From contig NZ_JAIVAR010000001.1 of NCBI RefSeq assembly GCF_020171925.1, positions 682,001-746,000 on the forward strand: 64,000 nucleotides of DNA, read 5' to 3'. The translations under genes and the position numbers were made by a program. The notes beneath the pieces are model-generated. The model searched no databases. It saw nothing but the letters and a program-made list of their open reading frames with translations, and was not told the DNA's origin. The stretch's first letter is position 1; the number at the start of each line of letters is the position of its first letter. The DNA comes from Rossellomorea aquimaris (GTDB lineage Bacteria > Bacillota > Bacilli > Bacillales > Bacillaceae_B). This document shows positions 33,423 to 42,033 of this stretch, piece by piece.

Positions 33423-33872
33423 TTATAGCACCATAACATGTGTGGAATGAGGATGATCAAGGTCCTCCGTAAATCCAATCGACTTATAGAAGCGACTTCC
33501 CTGTTCTGTGTCTGTATGGAGAACAAGTATTCAATAGTGCTTTTCAGCTTCCTTTAAGATCCTTCTCACCAAAAGTCTACCTAAACCAGATCGACGAAAC
33601 TCTCTACTAACATAAAACCTTCTCAGTCTGCCTACATTGTCTTCTTCTGAATACGGGTCTGTATTCAATCCGCCGATTGCAACCAGCTTATCTTCTTCAT
33701 GAAATATTCCGAATAGACATTCACCAGGAAGGCTGAACGTGTTGACGGCGCTTTCGTAGTCATCAACCAATCGTTCGATGAAGCGGAAACCTTCTTGTTT
33801 GCTTTCTTTCAGTAGCTGGGATAAATCTACATCGAAGAGGTTTGTAATTTGGTTTATTTCACATGTTTTCAT
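33423..33872 (-). pseudogene. GNAT acetyltransferase interrupted by an in-frame TGA
   Basis: From the ATG at 33872 (GGAGAG upstream) the frame encodes a normal GNAT N-terminal two thirds, with the acetyl-CoA loop VSREFRRSGLGRLLVRRIL. A TGA at 33531-33533 follows AEKHY. The next 35 codons of the same frame, ILVLHTDTEQGSRFYKSIGF to a TAA at 33423, are exactly the missing end of the fold. A single substitution therefore split a gene of about 150 codons. The truncated product would lack the last strands and is probably inactive. Confidence 0.87.
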
Positions 33873-33932
33873 AAATCTCTCCACTATTTATGTATTTACT
33901 AATAATTGAATTTGGTAGAACGTTTTACAAGC

Positions 33933-34349
33933 TTACTCAAAAAACTCCATATGCGTTTTCTCTTGCCGATAATACTCCAAACGATCTTGAAGAGTACCTG
34001 TATGGAATTCGAATTTGTGGCCATCGGGGTCGGTAAAATAAATGGACTTTTTATCTCTCTCATCTCTCGGGCGACCTGGCAGGATATGCACATTTAATTT
34101 TGTTAGCTTGTCGTGCATTTGATCAAAATCGTCGATGGAAAAAGCAACATGGGTGTAAGATTGATGGATTTCGTTACGTGGGATTTCCTTCTCCTCATTC
34201 AAGGCAAACCACATTCCGTTAACATCAAGGTAAGCCGTTTTCCTGCCCTTCACTAATAATGTCGCCTCAAACACGTCTTTATAAAATGAGATCGATTCCT
34301 CCAGATCAGAGACAGAAAACAGGAAATGATTAAGTCCTTTTATGGTCAT
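33933..34349 (-). CDS. fosB: FosB-type metallothiol transferase (fosfomycin resistance)
   Basis: A 138-residue vicinal-oxygen-chelate protein. The metal ligands of FosB are in place: H8 in LNHFLFSV, H67 in SYTHVAFS and E114 in [20 protein letters not shown] and [10 protein letters not shown] are FosB signatures, and the tail [13 protein letters not shown] matches too. FosB adds bacillithiol (or Cys) to fosfomycin using Mn or Mg and opens its epoxide. It is a common chromosomal gene in bacilli. The ATG is preceded by GAGGTGAC. Confidence 0.93.
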   Translation of the reverse strand: MTIKGLNHFLFSVSDLEESISFYKDVFEATLLVKGRKTAYLDVNGMWFALNEEKEIPRNEIHQSYTHVAFSIDDFDQMHDKLTKLNVHILPGRPRDERDKKSIYFTDPDGHKFEFHTGTLQDRLEYYRQEKTHMEFFE

Positions 34350-34381
34350 GGTGTCACCTCACTTTCGTTTTGGTGTTTATT

Positions 34382-34711
34382 TCATCCAAACGGCTTCCCA
34401 GAAACGATATGCCAATGCAAATGCTTCGAATCTTGATACTCCCCAATGTTTGTAATCACACGGCATGCACCGTGCTCTTCGGTAACCATGGCGGCTATTT
34501 TCCTGATCACGCCTAATAATTCTAGCAGCAGCTCATTGTCATGGTCCTTGAGTGCAATTAATGAGGGAATATGTTTTTTCGGTATCGCTACAATATGTAC
34601 AGGATAGAATGGACGTGTATGGTGATAAGCCAATACGTTATCTGTTTCAAGTACTTTATTTACTTCTGTGTTGCCACTTAGTACTTCATCACAATAGAAA
34701 TCGTTTGTCAT
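34382..34711 (-). CDS. HIT family protein
   Basis: A 109-residue histidine-triad protein, with the triad HLHWHIVSG at about residues 98-106 and PVHIVAIPKKHIPSL in the middle. HIT proteins hydrolyse nucleotide phosphoramidates or dinucleoside polyphosphates; this small Hint-like form usually acts on aminoacyl-AMP-type compounds. It lies 32 bases upstream of fosB in the same direction, so they may be cotranscribed. GGAGATGAC precedes the ATG. Confidence 0.9.
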   Translation of the reverse strand: MTNDFYCDEVLSGNTEVNKVLETDNVLAYHHTRPFYPVHIVAIPKKHIPSLIALKDHDNELLLELLGVIRKIAAMVTEEHGACRVITNIGEYQDSKHLHWHIVSGKPFG

Positions 34712-34869
34712 TTTGTCATCTCCATTCTTAATATGTCCGTTTCGGTAGTTTCGAATTTTACAATCAATTTATACCAATGCATCAATATAGTGATCAAGGG
34801 ACATAAATCATTTGTTTATTACACACCCTACTTGTCTTCATACTTATACGCCCCAAACTAGATCTCATT

Positions 34870-34974
34870 TTACCCCTTCTTCCTATTTCGTTTCCTCAGC
34901 ACAACAAGCAAACAAGTCAGTCCACCCATAAACGTAGAGAATATCGCGATAAATACAGCATTACTCAAGATCAT
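34870..34974 (-). CDS. 34-residue membrane peptide overlapping a lipoprotein gene
   Basis: An ATG at 34974 overlaps the stop of the upstream lipoprotein gene (ATGA) and has AAAGGGGGA as its ribosome binding site. The peptide is one hydrophobic helix (AVFIAIFSTFMGGLTCLLVV) followed by a strongly basic tail (RKRNRKK). Overlap, ribosome binding site and composition together argue for real translation. No family is recognised. Small helices with basic tails often regulate membrane complexes or act as toxins, but neither is shown here. Confidence 0.62.
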   Translation of the reverse strand: MILSNAVFIAIFSTFMGGLTCLLVVLRKRNRKKG

Positions 34975-35282
34975 TCCCCCTTTGTTATGTTCCTGTCATG
35001 AATAAATTCTTTCATCGCTTCAAGCAAGTTTTCCTCTTGATCTGGAGTGATGGTAAAGGCTTTGTCAAATAAGGCAATCAAGAAGCCTTTCCTTTCTTGA
35101 AAGTTTTCTTCACTCTGAACGATTCGTTCCTGCTCATATACTTTTTTAATGATTTCCGTTTTTCGTTCTTCTTTTAACTGGTTCCAGTCCTCTACGAGTA
35201 ATTGATCGTCAGGTGTTTGGGGCACTTCATTGGTTGAACACCCCATCATGGCTACCATGATCAGGAAGATTGTTAGATTCAT
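34971..35282 (-). CDS. Hypothetical lipoprotein, helical
   Basis: A 103-residue protein with a short signal ending in a lipobox (MMGC at about residue 14). The rest is highly charged and helical (LKEERKTEIIKKVYEQER) and may form a coiled coil. The ATG at 35282 lies 13 bases after GGAG, a long spacer. It follows the lipoprotein at 35305 closely and overlaps the 34-residue membrane peptide, so the three form one operon. Function unknown. Confidence 0.68.
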   Translation of the reverse strand: MNLTIFLIMVAMMGCSTNEVPQTPDDQLLVEDWNQLKEERKTEIIKKVYEQERIVQSEENFQERKGFLIALFDKAFTITPDQEENLLEAMKEFIHDRNITKGE

Positions 35283-35304
35283 TTTTAAAATGAAACATCA
35301 CTCC

Positions 35305-36255
35305 TTACTCCTCAATCAATCCAATCAACTGAGCGATTTCTTCATCATCCCCCCGTTTGATGTAAACGAGCTCAATGTTCTCCAATAACTCTTCCATTTC
35401 CTCCTCGACTTTGTCTTTGTCGATATCCTCTGGTGGTGGCGATCCACCGTACCATCTCAACGGAACGTTGTATATGTTAATACTGCCGTCGCCGTTCCCG
35501 CTATAGGTGACGGAGCCATCTACCAGGCGGGATCCCGATAATTGGATCACATCTTCTGGATAGACAGTCCTGCTGCCATTCTTGGTGTCGAGCGCGGTTC
35601 CGGCCGGAATGTGGCGCACATACAAGCCGTCGATGTCCTGATTCGGGCCAAGCTGCCTCCAAACGCGGGCGTATTCAATCTGTTTGGCCGTAAAGGGTGA
35701 AAGGGTGTTTTCATGTTTGCTCTTCCCTGCTTTGAGATCGCTATTTTCATAGTCTTGTCTCAGTACCACGGTGAATTCTCCATCGTACGATACCCAACTG
35801 ACGGAATCGATATGACGCTCCTTGTCTGTCAATTCATTCATTATTAATTCGGCCTTTTCGAACATTTCATGTGTTCTTTCATCTTCATCAGGGGAAACCT
35901 TCGAACCGCTTTTCAAGATTTCATTGATTTCTTTTCCATATGTTTTTGTATCCGGAAGGATCTTAACGGTATATTCGGTCCTCTCGGTTTGCTTGTTCAT
36001 CCATTCCTTCACTTCATAGTGAGTATGCTCGATGGCATAATGTTGGTTCAAGTAGTCCTTCATTTCCACGTAGGCTGAGACGTCCGCTTCTTCATCTTGA
36101 TTGTGCTGTACCCCATCATCATCTTCCTTATGGTCAGCCATCTCCGTTTCCCCTCCATTGCTTGAAACAGATACATCCGGTTCAGCCACAGGTTCTTTTG
36201 CGCATGCCCCTAGGAAAAAGACGGCCAACACAGCAACAGCTGTATGCTTCTTCAT
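35305..36255 (-). CDS. Hypothetical lipoprotein, 316 residues
   Basis: The ATG at 36255 has AAGGAAGTG upstream and starts a clear lipoprotein signal (VLAVFFLGACAK). The frame extends further left without a start. An acidic low-complexity linker (about residues 20-65) is followed by a globular domain rich in beta strands and charged helices; no known motif is seen. It leads the operon with the two small genes at 34971 and 34870. The upstream gene at 36375 encodes another lipoprotein but has its own terminator. Confidence 0.72.
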   Translation of the reverse strand: MKKHTAVAVLAVFFLGACAKEPVAEPDVSVSSNGGETEMADHKEDDDGVQHNQDEEADVSAYVEMKDYLNQHYAIEHTHYEVKEWMNKQTERTEYTVKILPDTKTYGKEINEILKSGSKVSPDEDERTHEMFEKAELIMNELTDKERHIDSVSWVSYDGEFTVVLRQDYENSDLKAGKSKHENTLSPFTAKQIEYARVWRQLGPNQDIDGLYVRHIPAGTALDTKNGSRTVYPEDVIQLSGSRLVDGSVTYSGNGDGSINIYNVPLRWYGGSPPPEDIDKDKVEEEMEELLENIELVYIKRGDDEEIAQLIGLIEE

Positions 36256-36344
36256 TGTATTCACTTCCTTGTATGTAATGACGAAAAACCATTCACTTCC
36301 AATTATTTCAAATCTGACCTGATTGAGCAAGGGGTATCTTCCAT

Positions 36345-36383
36345 AAAAAAACAGGCTTAGGGGCGTATAAACCCCTAAGCCTG
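36345..36383 (-). terminator. Terminator overlapping the end of the lipoprotein gene at 36375
   Basis: CAGGCTTAGGGG pairs with CCCCTAAGCCTG. On the minus strand seven T residues follow. The gene's stop codon lies inside the stem. Confidence 0.9.
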
Positions 36384-36872
36384 ACTTTCCAACCATCTCT
36401 TCACTTTTTTGTCCATTTCCTTTTGTAATTCTCCTAAATTCCCAGCATCTCTCTCTGCAAATTTCAAGTATCGTCTGGGAAACATTTTCTTCAGAGAAGG
36501 CTGATACCGGCTGCCGTCTTCCGGTTCAATGTATTCGATGACCGAATATTCGTCGTTGTTTTTACTCATTCGAATGACAAGAGGCATTGAATGCCCTGAT
36601 TGGGTTTCCGTACCGGTTGCTCTGTTAAAACCACCATAATAAGACCACATGTAAACGCTGATGGTCCCTTGAGTTTCACTCGTACCATATACCCTATGTA
36701 CTTCAAATTGCTTTTCAGTCGGAGCAAATGCATCCTCATTTTTTTCAAGAATATAGTCGGAAATAGCCGCATCCATCGCTTCAGTTATCTGCTCATCTCC
36801 ATCTTTAAGATTCTGTTCATTGCAACCGGTTAAAAACCAAACTGCAAGTAATAAAATCAATAAGTTCTTCAA
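36375..36872 (-). CDS. Hypothetical lipoprotein, TTG start
   Basis: The frame opens at 36935, but AGGAGG lies nine bases before a TTG at 36872. Starting there gives a canonical lipoprotein signal (KNLLILLLAVWFLTGC) instead of a polar extension, so I choose the TTG and 165 residues. The mature part has charged helices and YMWSYYGGFNR; no family is recognised. It is one of three lipoprotein genes in a row (34971-36872). Confidence 0.72.
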   Translation of the reverse strand: MKNLLILLLAVWFLTGCNEQNLKDGDEQITEAMDAAISDYILEKNEDAFAPTEKQFEVHRVYGTSETQGTISVYMWSYYGGFNRATGTETQSGHSMPLVIRMSKNNDEYSVIEYIEPEDGSRYQPSLKKMFPRRYLKFAERDAGNLGELQKEMDKKVKRWLESQA

Positions 36873-37055
36873 ACGAATCGATCCTCCTGAAATAGTGATA
36901 TCTGGATGCTCTGAACAATGATAGGATTTCTTCACTTATCATACCATATTTTCCTATCATTCTTCCTATATTTTCTAATTATCACGGATAATCAACAGAT
37001 GTTTCGATCAACATAAAAAGCAGTGGAAGATATCCCACTGCTCTGTTCTTGTTCT

Positions 37056-38255
37056 CTAAACTTCCTCTGCTATGACCGACCCTTTGTTTTTAACCTCATT
37101 ATCCTGCTTCCGTTTGAGTCCCGTAGCGAGGATGACAGTCACACTTACGGCACCGATCCACACGAGATTCGATAGGATTTCCCAAGACAGTCCTTCCCCG
37201 AAGAAGAACAGTTTCCTAAGCCCTTCCACCATGAATCGCATCGGCAGCCATGAATAGACCCACTCCCTATAAAATGACGATAGCATTTCCGGTGCCATTG
37301 CGAGTAATGGGGCACCGAAGAACAACAGCAGGGCAAAGACGGCAATCCCTCGGATCCCTAGTACCGAGAGAACGGCCGAAATCATGAGGAAAAAACAGAA
37401 TGATGTCAGCCACAGAAACATGGCCGTATCGAAGAAATGAGGAATCGATAAGCCGACCATCCAGTTTACAATCGATGTTAAACCGAAACCAATGACAAAT
37501 GTTACGACGGCACCTACCCCGATTTGCCCTGCTTTTGTAAGGACTTTCTCTCTTCTCCTTGTGACCGGTACTTTACTTATTGCGATTGTAAGGATGGCTG
37601 CACTTGCCATGCTGGCAATCCATAGTGGCTGAAATAAGGTAACAGGGGCATTCCCATTCGCACTGTTCGTTCCGATTTCATTGACGTATATAACGTTTTT
37701 GTTGATCGGGGATGAGATGAGAGATGCCTGTTCAGGTGTAAGCATGGTCCCACTAGCTTTGAAGCCCTCCAATAGCTGTGCCCGGACTGTATTGTTCATC
37801 TGATCGACGATTCCATTCAACATTTGTCCCGCCATATTGGCTGCTGCTGGGTTCATTCCCTGATTGATGTATAGTTGAATATCGGAAGAAGATGGCGTTG
37901 CGGTTCGAAGTGACGCTTGCTTGGCGCTAAAATCTTCCGGAATGACCAGTGCAGCGTAATATTGTTGATCATCCAATCCCTGTTGGACGGCTTTGACTGA
38001 ATCGACTTCCACCCATTTGATTGCCGGGTCTTCGCCCTGTGTGGTCTTTGATTGTTTTTTGACCATTTCGACCATGCTGCTGCCAACATTGAGTTTCGTC
38101 TGATCAGTAATTTCCGTACCTTGGTCTTGATTGACGATCGCAATCGGTAAATTCTTCGGCTGTGGTTGTACAGATGGGAATAATGTTAATGAAAAAATGA
38201 AGACGATGGCCAATGCGATGATGGGCGACAGAAGTACTAATTTGTTCTTAAACAT
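37056..38255 (-). CDS. YhgE/Pip-like ABC-2-type membrane protein (exporter component)
   Basis: A 399-residue protein. One N-terminal helix (residues 8-28) is followed by an extracellular region of about 170 residues with the IAIVNQDQGTEI opening, and then by five or six C-terminal helices from about residue 215. This is the DUF3533/YhgE plan of ABC-2-like exporters in Gram-positives, linked to drug, lantibiotic or phage-infection phenotypes. The ATG has AAGGAGGAG upstream. It is divergent from a TetR regulator with an inverted repeat between, a standard drug-inducible exporter arrangement. Confidence 0.85.
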   Translation of the reverse strand: MFKNKLVLLSPIIALAIVFIFSLTLFPSVQPQPKNLPIAIVNQDQGTEITDQTKLNVGSSMVEMVKKQSKTTQGEDPAIKWVEVDSVKAVQQGLDDQQYYAALVIPEDFSAKQASLRTATPSSSDIQLYINQGMNPAAANMAGQMLNGIVDQMNNTVRAQLLEGFKASGTMLTPEQASLISSPINKNVIYVNEIGTNSANGNAPVTLFQPLWIASMASAAILTIAISKVPVTRRREKVLTKAGQIGVGAVVTFVIGFGLTSIVNWMVGLSIPHFFDTAMFLWLTSFCFFLMISAVLSVLGIRGIAVFALLLFFGAPLLAMAPEMLSSFYREWVYSWLPMRFMVEGLRKLFFFGEGLSWEILSNLVWIGAVSVTVILATGLKRKQDNEVKNKGSVIAEEV

Positions 38256-38290
38256 CGTTTGCTCCTCCTTACAGATGGGTTATAATAATG

Positions 38291-38304
38291 AACAACGTGT
38301 TGTT
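38291..38304. promoter_or_regulatory. Inverted repeat between exporter and TetR gene
   Basis: AACAAC-GT-GTTGTT lies 36 bases upstream of the exporter ATG, just downstream of a TATAAT box read on the minus strand. The position and symmetry fit an operator for the divergent TetR protein. Confidence 0.5.
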
Positions 38305-38424
38305 TATTATAGTTCACATTATATAGTGGGGACGAGCTCCCACTCAATGATCAAAAACATCAGAACTGTCGTTTATTGAACATCTTTAATCATTATGTAC
38401 GTTAAAAGTGAAGGAGGAATTAAC

Positions 38425-39042
38425 ATGCGTTCGTTGGAGACTGATTTACGCGTCATCAGGACGAGAGAATCCATTCGTGAAGCGTTGGTTGATTTAATAG
38501 AAGAAAAAGGATTCGACGCGATCAAAGTGAAGGATCTAACCACTAGGGCAAAGATCAATCGCGGTACATTTTATGCCCATTATCAAGATAAATATGACTT
38601 GATGAATAAATGTCAGGAGGAAGTGATCAATGAAATGGCGGGGATCGTGAAGGAAAATTACCCTGACATGATCGAAAGCTTAGAAAACAGTTCCACTACG
38701 CTCAAGCCATTTAAGACGGCTATTTTACTTTTCGAATACCTGAACCAAAACAGCCGTTTCATGCAGGCGGTCCTTGGACCGTATGGTGACCTCGCCTTCC
38801 AGACGAGGCTAAAGAACTTCATGTGGAACACCATTTACGAAAAGCACTCAGATACATTGATCAAAGAAGAAAAGCTCCTCGTTCCCGGTGAATATCTCGC
38901 TTCTTATATCTCCTCAGCCCATCTTGGGGTCATTCAGCAATGGCTGAACAGCGGGAGAAAAGAATCGCCGGAAGAAATGGGCAGGATCTTATCCACCATC
39001 ACGATGAACGGTCCATTTTATGCAGCAGGCATAAAAAATTGA
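38425..39042 (+). CDS. TetR/AcrR family transcriptional regulator
   Basis: The ATG at 38425 (GAAGGAGG upstream) gives 205 residues. Residues 8-55 form a TetR helix-turn-helix (IREALVDLIEEKGFDAIKVKDL, then GTFYAHYQDKYDL), with the usual TFY.H...K.DL end. The rest is the ligand-binding helical domain of the YcdC/TetR_C_33 type found with YhgE-like exporters. It probably represses the divergent exporter gene and itself. A strong terminator follows at 39100. Confidence 0.9.
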   Translation: MRSLETDLRVIRTRESIREALVDLIEEKGFDAIKVKDLTTRAKINRGTFYAHYQDKYDLMNKCQEEVINEMAGIVKENYPDMIESLENSSTTLKPFKTAILLFEYLNQNSRFMQAVLGPYGDLAFQTRLKNFMWNTIYEKHSDTLIKEEKLLVPGEYLASYISSAHLGVIQQWLNSGRKESPEEMGRILSTITMNGPFYAAGIKN

Positions 39043-39099
39043 CAGGGTCGCTACATACAGCCTTGTTACTTCAAGACAAAAGTCAACCTAAATAGATGA

Positions 39100-39143
39100 G
39101 ACGGCGCCAGGTCCTGTTGCAGAATCTGACGCCGTCCTTTTTT
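39100..39143 (+). terminator. Terminator of the TetR gene
   Basis: GACGGCG.CAG pairs with CTG.CGCCGTC around a 15-base loop and is followed by TTTTTT. Confidence 0.9.
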
Positions 39144-39163
39144 AAAACTAAATCCGGCCAAAA

Positions 39164-39280
39164 TCAGCCCACCCACACCTCACTATCATCTGCCATGGTT
39201 TGCAGCTCGAGCTCGATCTTAAGCATGCTTGCGTGAAAACCATCGCATACCGCGTGGATCTTCTTGGAGGACCTTTCCAT
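39164..39280 (-). pseudogene. C-terminal remnant of a chloramphenicol acetyltransferase gene
   Basis: A 38-codon frame encodes KKIHAVCDGFHASMLKIELE and then LQTMADDSEVWV, followed by a TGA. This is the end of a type A chloramphenicol acetyltransferase, including the catalytic His in the HAVCDG motif and the ELQ.MAD..W tail. The roughly 175 residues before it are gone and the GNAT gene at 39299 begins directly upstream. I infer the scar of a lost cat gene. GGGGAGTG before the ATG looks accidental. Confidence 0.72.
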
Positions 39281-39298
39281 TCACTCCCCAAAAAATAA

Positions 39299-39856
39299 TT
39301 AGATGTCCCTGTACCACAGCAATTTCACTTCATCCTCCACAAGCGGATCATTATAACCATGGGCGTCTACGGTTCCCAAGACGAACCCCATTTTAGAATA
39401 AAAAGTACACGCGGGCACGTTCACATTTTGAGTTTCAACCAATAAGGTTCCGTAGCCTCTTTCAACAGACCACTGAACCACCGCTTCAATTAATTCTTCA
39501 CCAACTCCCCTACCCCGCGCATTTGGGTGGACCCGTAAATCCCATAATATAGATGTATTTCCCTTGAACCCTTCCATTTCGGGAGCGACCGCAGCCGCAC
39601 CGATGTACTGATCATCCTCTACTGCGATAAATAGTCCCCATGTCTCCAAGTCAAATTGTTTCGGCCAGCTTTTGGGATGACAGTCCGGTAAAAGGTCATA
39701 GTCCTTTACATAAGATGTACATGGTATTTTAACCAATTGTAGTCCTCCCAGCCCGTTGCCGACAGGGGCAACATGGAGCTTATCTTTTACTTCGAATGCG
39801 ATCGAAATGGTTGCGTAATCACTAAGCTTTGATTGGTCGATTTGTAAGATGTTCAT
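39299..39856 (-). CDS. GNAT family N-acetyltransferase
   Basis: A 185-residue GNAT protein with the acetyl-CoA loop LRVHPNARGRGVGEELIEAVV at about residues 111-131 and the terminal NVPACTFYSKMGFVLG element. It has a long N-terminal part before the fold. IAVEDDQYIGAAAVAPE is the substrate-side strand. Similar proteins include streptothricin acetyltransferase-like enzymes (Sat family), so an antibiotic substrate is conceivable but unproven. GGGAGG lies upstream of the ATG. It is followed by the cat remnant. Confidence 0.83.
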   Translation of the reverse strand: MNILQIDQSKLSDYATISIAFEVKDKLHVAPVGNGLGGLQLVKIPCTSYVKDYDLLPDCHPKSWPKQFDLETWGLFIAVEDDQYIGAAAVAPEMEGFKGNTSILWDLRVHPNARGRGVGEELIEAVVQWSVERGYGTLLVETQNVNVPACTFYSKMGFVLGTVDAHGYNDPLVEDEVKLLWYRDI

Positions 39857-39891
39857 CGTATGATTTGCCTCCCTTCCTAGTATTCAATAGC

Positions 39892-40920
39892 TTACTCTTC
39901 CTCCAACAAATCTCTAATCAATTCCCGGACAGTCATCTCTTTTTTCAAAGAATCCACACCTTCTCCTGCCCACAATGACATGTGGGAAGGGTCGCTGTTA
40001 TTTGCAGCCTCCTGCCGCATCGGTTTGGTCAATGTATTCAGGTAAGGATACGGAAGGGTTTCCTCCTCAAGATCCACATGATCCTCCATCCAATCATTCA
40101 CAATGCCCCTCGCTTCTTTTCCGGAAAAAACTTTCGTCAATCGGGTGTGGTTTCCGGTGGCTGACAAAATCTGTTGTTTATGAACAGGGTGAGCACTGCT
40201 TTCTTCACAAATCAGAAACGCGGTTCCGATCTGCACGCATTGTGCCCCTTGTTCAAGTGCCGTCTGAACTCGTCTCCGATCGGATATTCCGCCTGCCGCA
40301 ATAACAGGAATAGAGATATGCTCGACCGTTTTTGAGAGAAGCGGCATCAAGGCAACCGGTTCAGTAGAAGGCAGAAACGCCCCCTGATGTCCCCCCGCTT
40401 CAGCTCCCTGAAGGATCACTGCATCCATTCCCCGCTGCTCCATCAGAACCGCTTCTTCCACTGAACATGCCGTTCCAAGTAGGTAGCAGCCTGCTGCTTT
40501 CAACGTATTCACCGCATCTTCAGGTGGAAGGTCAAAAGTGAATGAACAAACGTTCACACGATGCTTCACAAGCAAGGCTACCTTGCTATAAAAGTCTTTC
40601 CACTCCTCTTCCATGGTGGGAAACGGCTTTGCTTTATCTGCAAAAGGGACGATCTCTTTCCATTTTTGAATCTTCTGTTCTGAAGGAACTTCTTCTTTCT
40701 TGGGGACAAAGAGATTCACTTGAAACGCACGGTCAGTCAAATGCGTCATCTCGATCAGCTGTTCCTCGAGCATCTCAGGCGTCAGATAGCCGGATGCCAG
40801 ACTGCCGAGCCCCCCTTCCTTACTAACAGCAGCTGCAAGTGTCGGGGTCGTCGCACCACCTGCCATCGGAGCTTGAATAATTGGTTTGCTCAATGAGAGT
40901 ATTTTCATTAGATTGTTCAT
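39892..40920 (-). CDS. Nitronate monooxygenase (2-nitropropane dioxygenase type)
   Basis: A 342-residue TIM-barrel flavoprotein. Typical segments are PIIQAPMAGG at residues 13-22, LASGYLTPEML, the FMN-phosphate motif GAEAGGHQG at about 172-180, IPVIAAGGISD at about 208-218 and QIGTAFLICEES. It oxidises nitronates such as propionate-3-nitronate to carbonyl and nitrite with FMN. Class I enzymes of this length are common in bacilli. GAGGGGTG precedes the ATG. It stands 35 bases downstream of nothing and upstream of a GNAT gene in the same direction. Confidence 0.9.
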   Translation of the reverse strand: MNNLMKILSLSKPIIQAPMAGGATTPTLAAAVSKEGGLGSLASGYLTPEMLEEQLIEMTHLTDRAFQVNLFVPKKEEVPSEQKIQKWKEIVPFADKAKPFPTMEEEWKDFYSKVALLVKHRVNVCSFTFDLPPEDAVNTLKAAGCYLLGTACSVEEAVLMEQRGMDAVILQGAEAGGHQGAFLPSTEPVALMPLLSKTVEHISIPVIAAGGISDRRRVQTALEQGAQCVQIGTAFLICEESSAHPVHKQQILSATGNHTRLTKVFSGKEARGIVNDWMEDHVDLEEETLPYPYLNTLTKPMRQEAANNSDPSHMSLWAGEGVDSLKKEMTVRELIRDLLEEE

Positions 40921-40979
40921 CCTACACCCCTCAATTGTTCACATAATAATAGTATGGTATTTATAAACGAGAGAACATT

Positions 40980-41999
40980 TTATCTATTCTCTATTTTACC
41001 TTCTAGTATGACGTCTCTTATTCCATTTCCCCTCACCCATTCTTTAAAATCCACCTCGAACAGTTGTTCACTTTGAGCGATTGCCGTCAATACTATTCCA
41101 TTTTTGAAAGAGTATGAAAAAGTGTGAAGGGTTCCAAATAATTCATCATAATTACGATAAAAAAGTGGTGAATATTTGGAAGAGAATTTTTCGAATAAAT
41201 CATACTGTGACAATCCAACTTTCATTAAATCTTGCATATACTGATCCCTTGTCACTGAACTATCAATTGATTGCCTATTTTTATGAACATGCATTTCATG
41301 TTGAAAGTGATTTGTACAGGATAACGAATCTACTTGATCTCTTATCAGGATTTTTTCTGGACTCGTCTCAACGACTGCTAGATTTCCTTTTGGGTCACCC
41401 ATAGAAAAATTATAAGAAGCTGAGTGTGGAATCTCTTTTAACAATGAAATGGCTTCATTAACCGTTGAACAGGTATCAAGAATCATTCTGATTGTAGTCC
41501 ACGCAGACATACCTTTCGCGTGTTCATTGTTATTTACAAAGTGGAGTCCTACCACAAGTCCATGTTCATTGACCCCATCATGCCTTCCAATACCTTGAAG
41601 GTTATAACCTGCTGAAGCATACGAAGAAGTGGACTGTGTCAATGTAAATAAACCATCGTAAAAGAGCGGTGAAAAGTCGTAATTTCTCACGTAGTATTCG
41701 TTAGTAATCAATGCCGAACATCCCATAGCTTCGACTCTTGGTAAATCATAACCACTAAATAACGATGCGGTTCTATTTAATGAGATTCCAATACTTTCTG
41801 ACAACCCCTCTAACTCATCTAACAAATGTGGAGAATATGCTGTGAAAATTGACTTCATGTTTTCATAATCGATTTCAGGTTTTGTGATTGATTTTAATGA
41901 TGCTAAAATGGGATTGTTCTTATAATGGGTACCTATCTTCAACCCATTCTCAAATGAATTTCCCCTGGTCTGAACCACTTTCACTTTAAAATTTGACAT
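40980..41999 (-). CDS. C45-family (AAT-like) N-terminal nucleophile hydrolase
   Basis: The ATG at 41999 (GAGGTGG upstream) gives 339 residues. The protein matches the acyl-CoA:6-aminopenicillanate acyltransferase/C45 peptidase family: QTRGNSFENGLKIG at the start, AMGCSALIT with the probable nucleophile Cys after which autocleavage would occur, VRNYDF, GVNEHGLVVGLHF, and TNHFQ late in the chain. Members cleave amide bonds of small peptides or acyl-amines. The start is about 90 residues before the Cys, giving a propeptide. Substrate unknown. Confidence 0.85.
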   Translation of the reverse strand: MSNFKVKVVQTRGNSFENGLKIGTHYKNNPILASLKSITKPEIDYENMKSIFTAYSPHLLDELEGLSESIGISLNRTASLFSGYDLPRVEAMGCSALITNEYYVRNYDFSPLFYDGLFTLTQSTSSYASAGYNLQGIGRHDGVNEHGLVVGLHFVNNNEHAKGMSAWTTIRMILDTCSTVNEAISLLKEIPHSASYNFSMGDPKGNLAVVETSPEKILIRDQVDSLSCTNHFQHEMHVHKNRQSIDSSVTRDQYMQDLMKVGLSQYDLFEKFSSKYSPLFYRNYDELFGTLHTFSYSFKNGIVLTAIAQSEQLFEVDFKEWVRGNGIRDVILEGKIENR

Positions 42000-42033
42000 G
42001 TTATCCACCTCTATCATGTTTCCTTACTAATAG

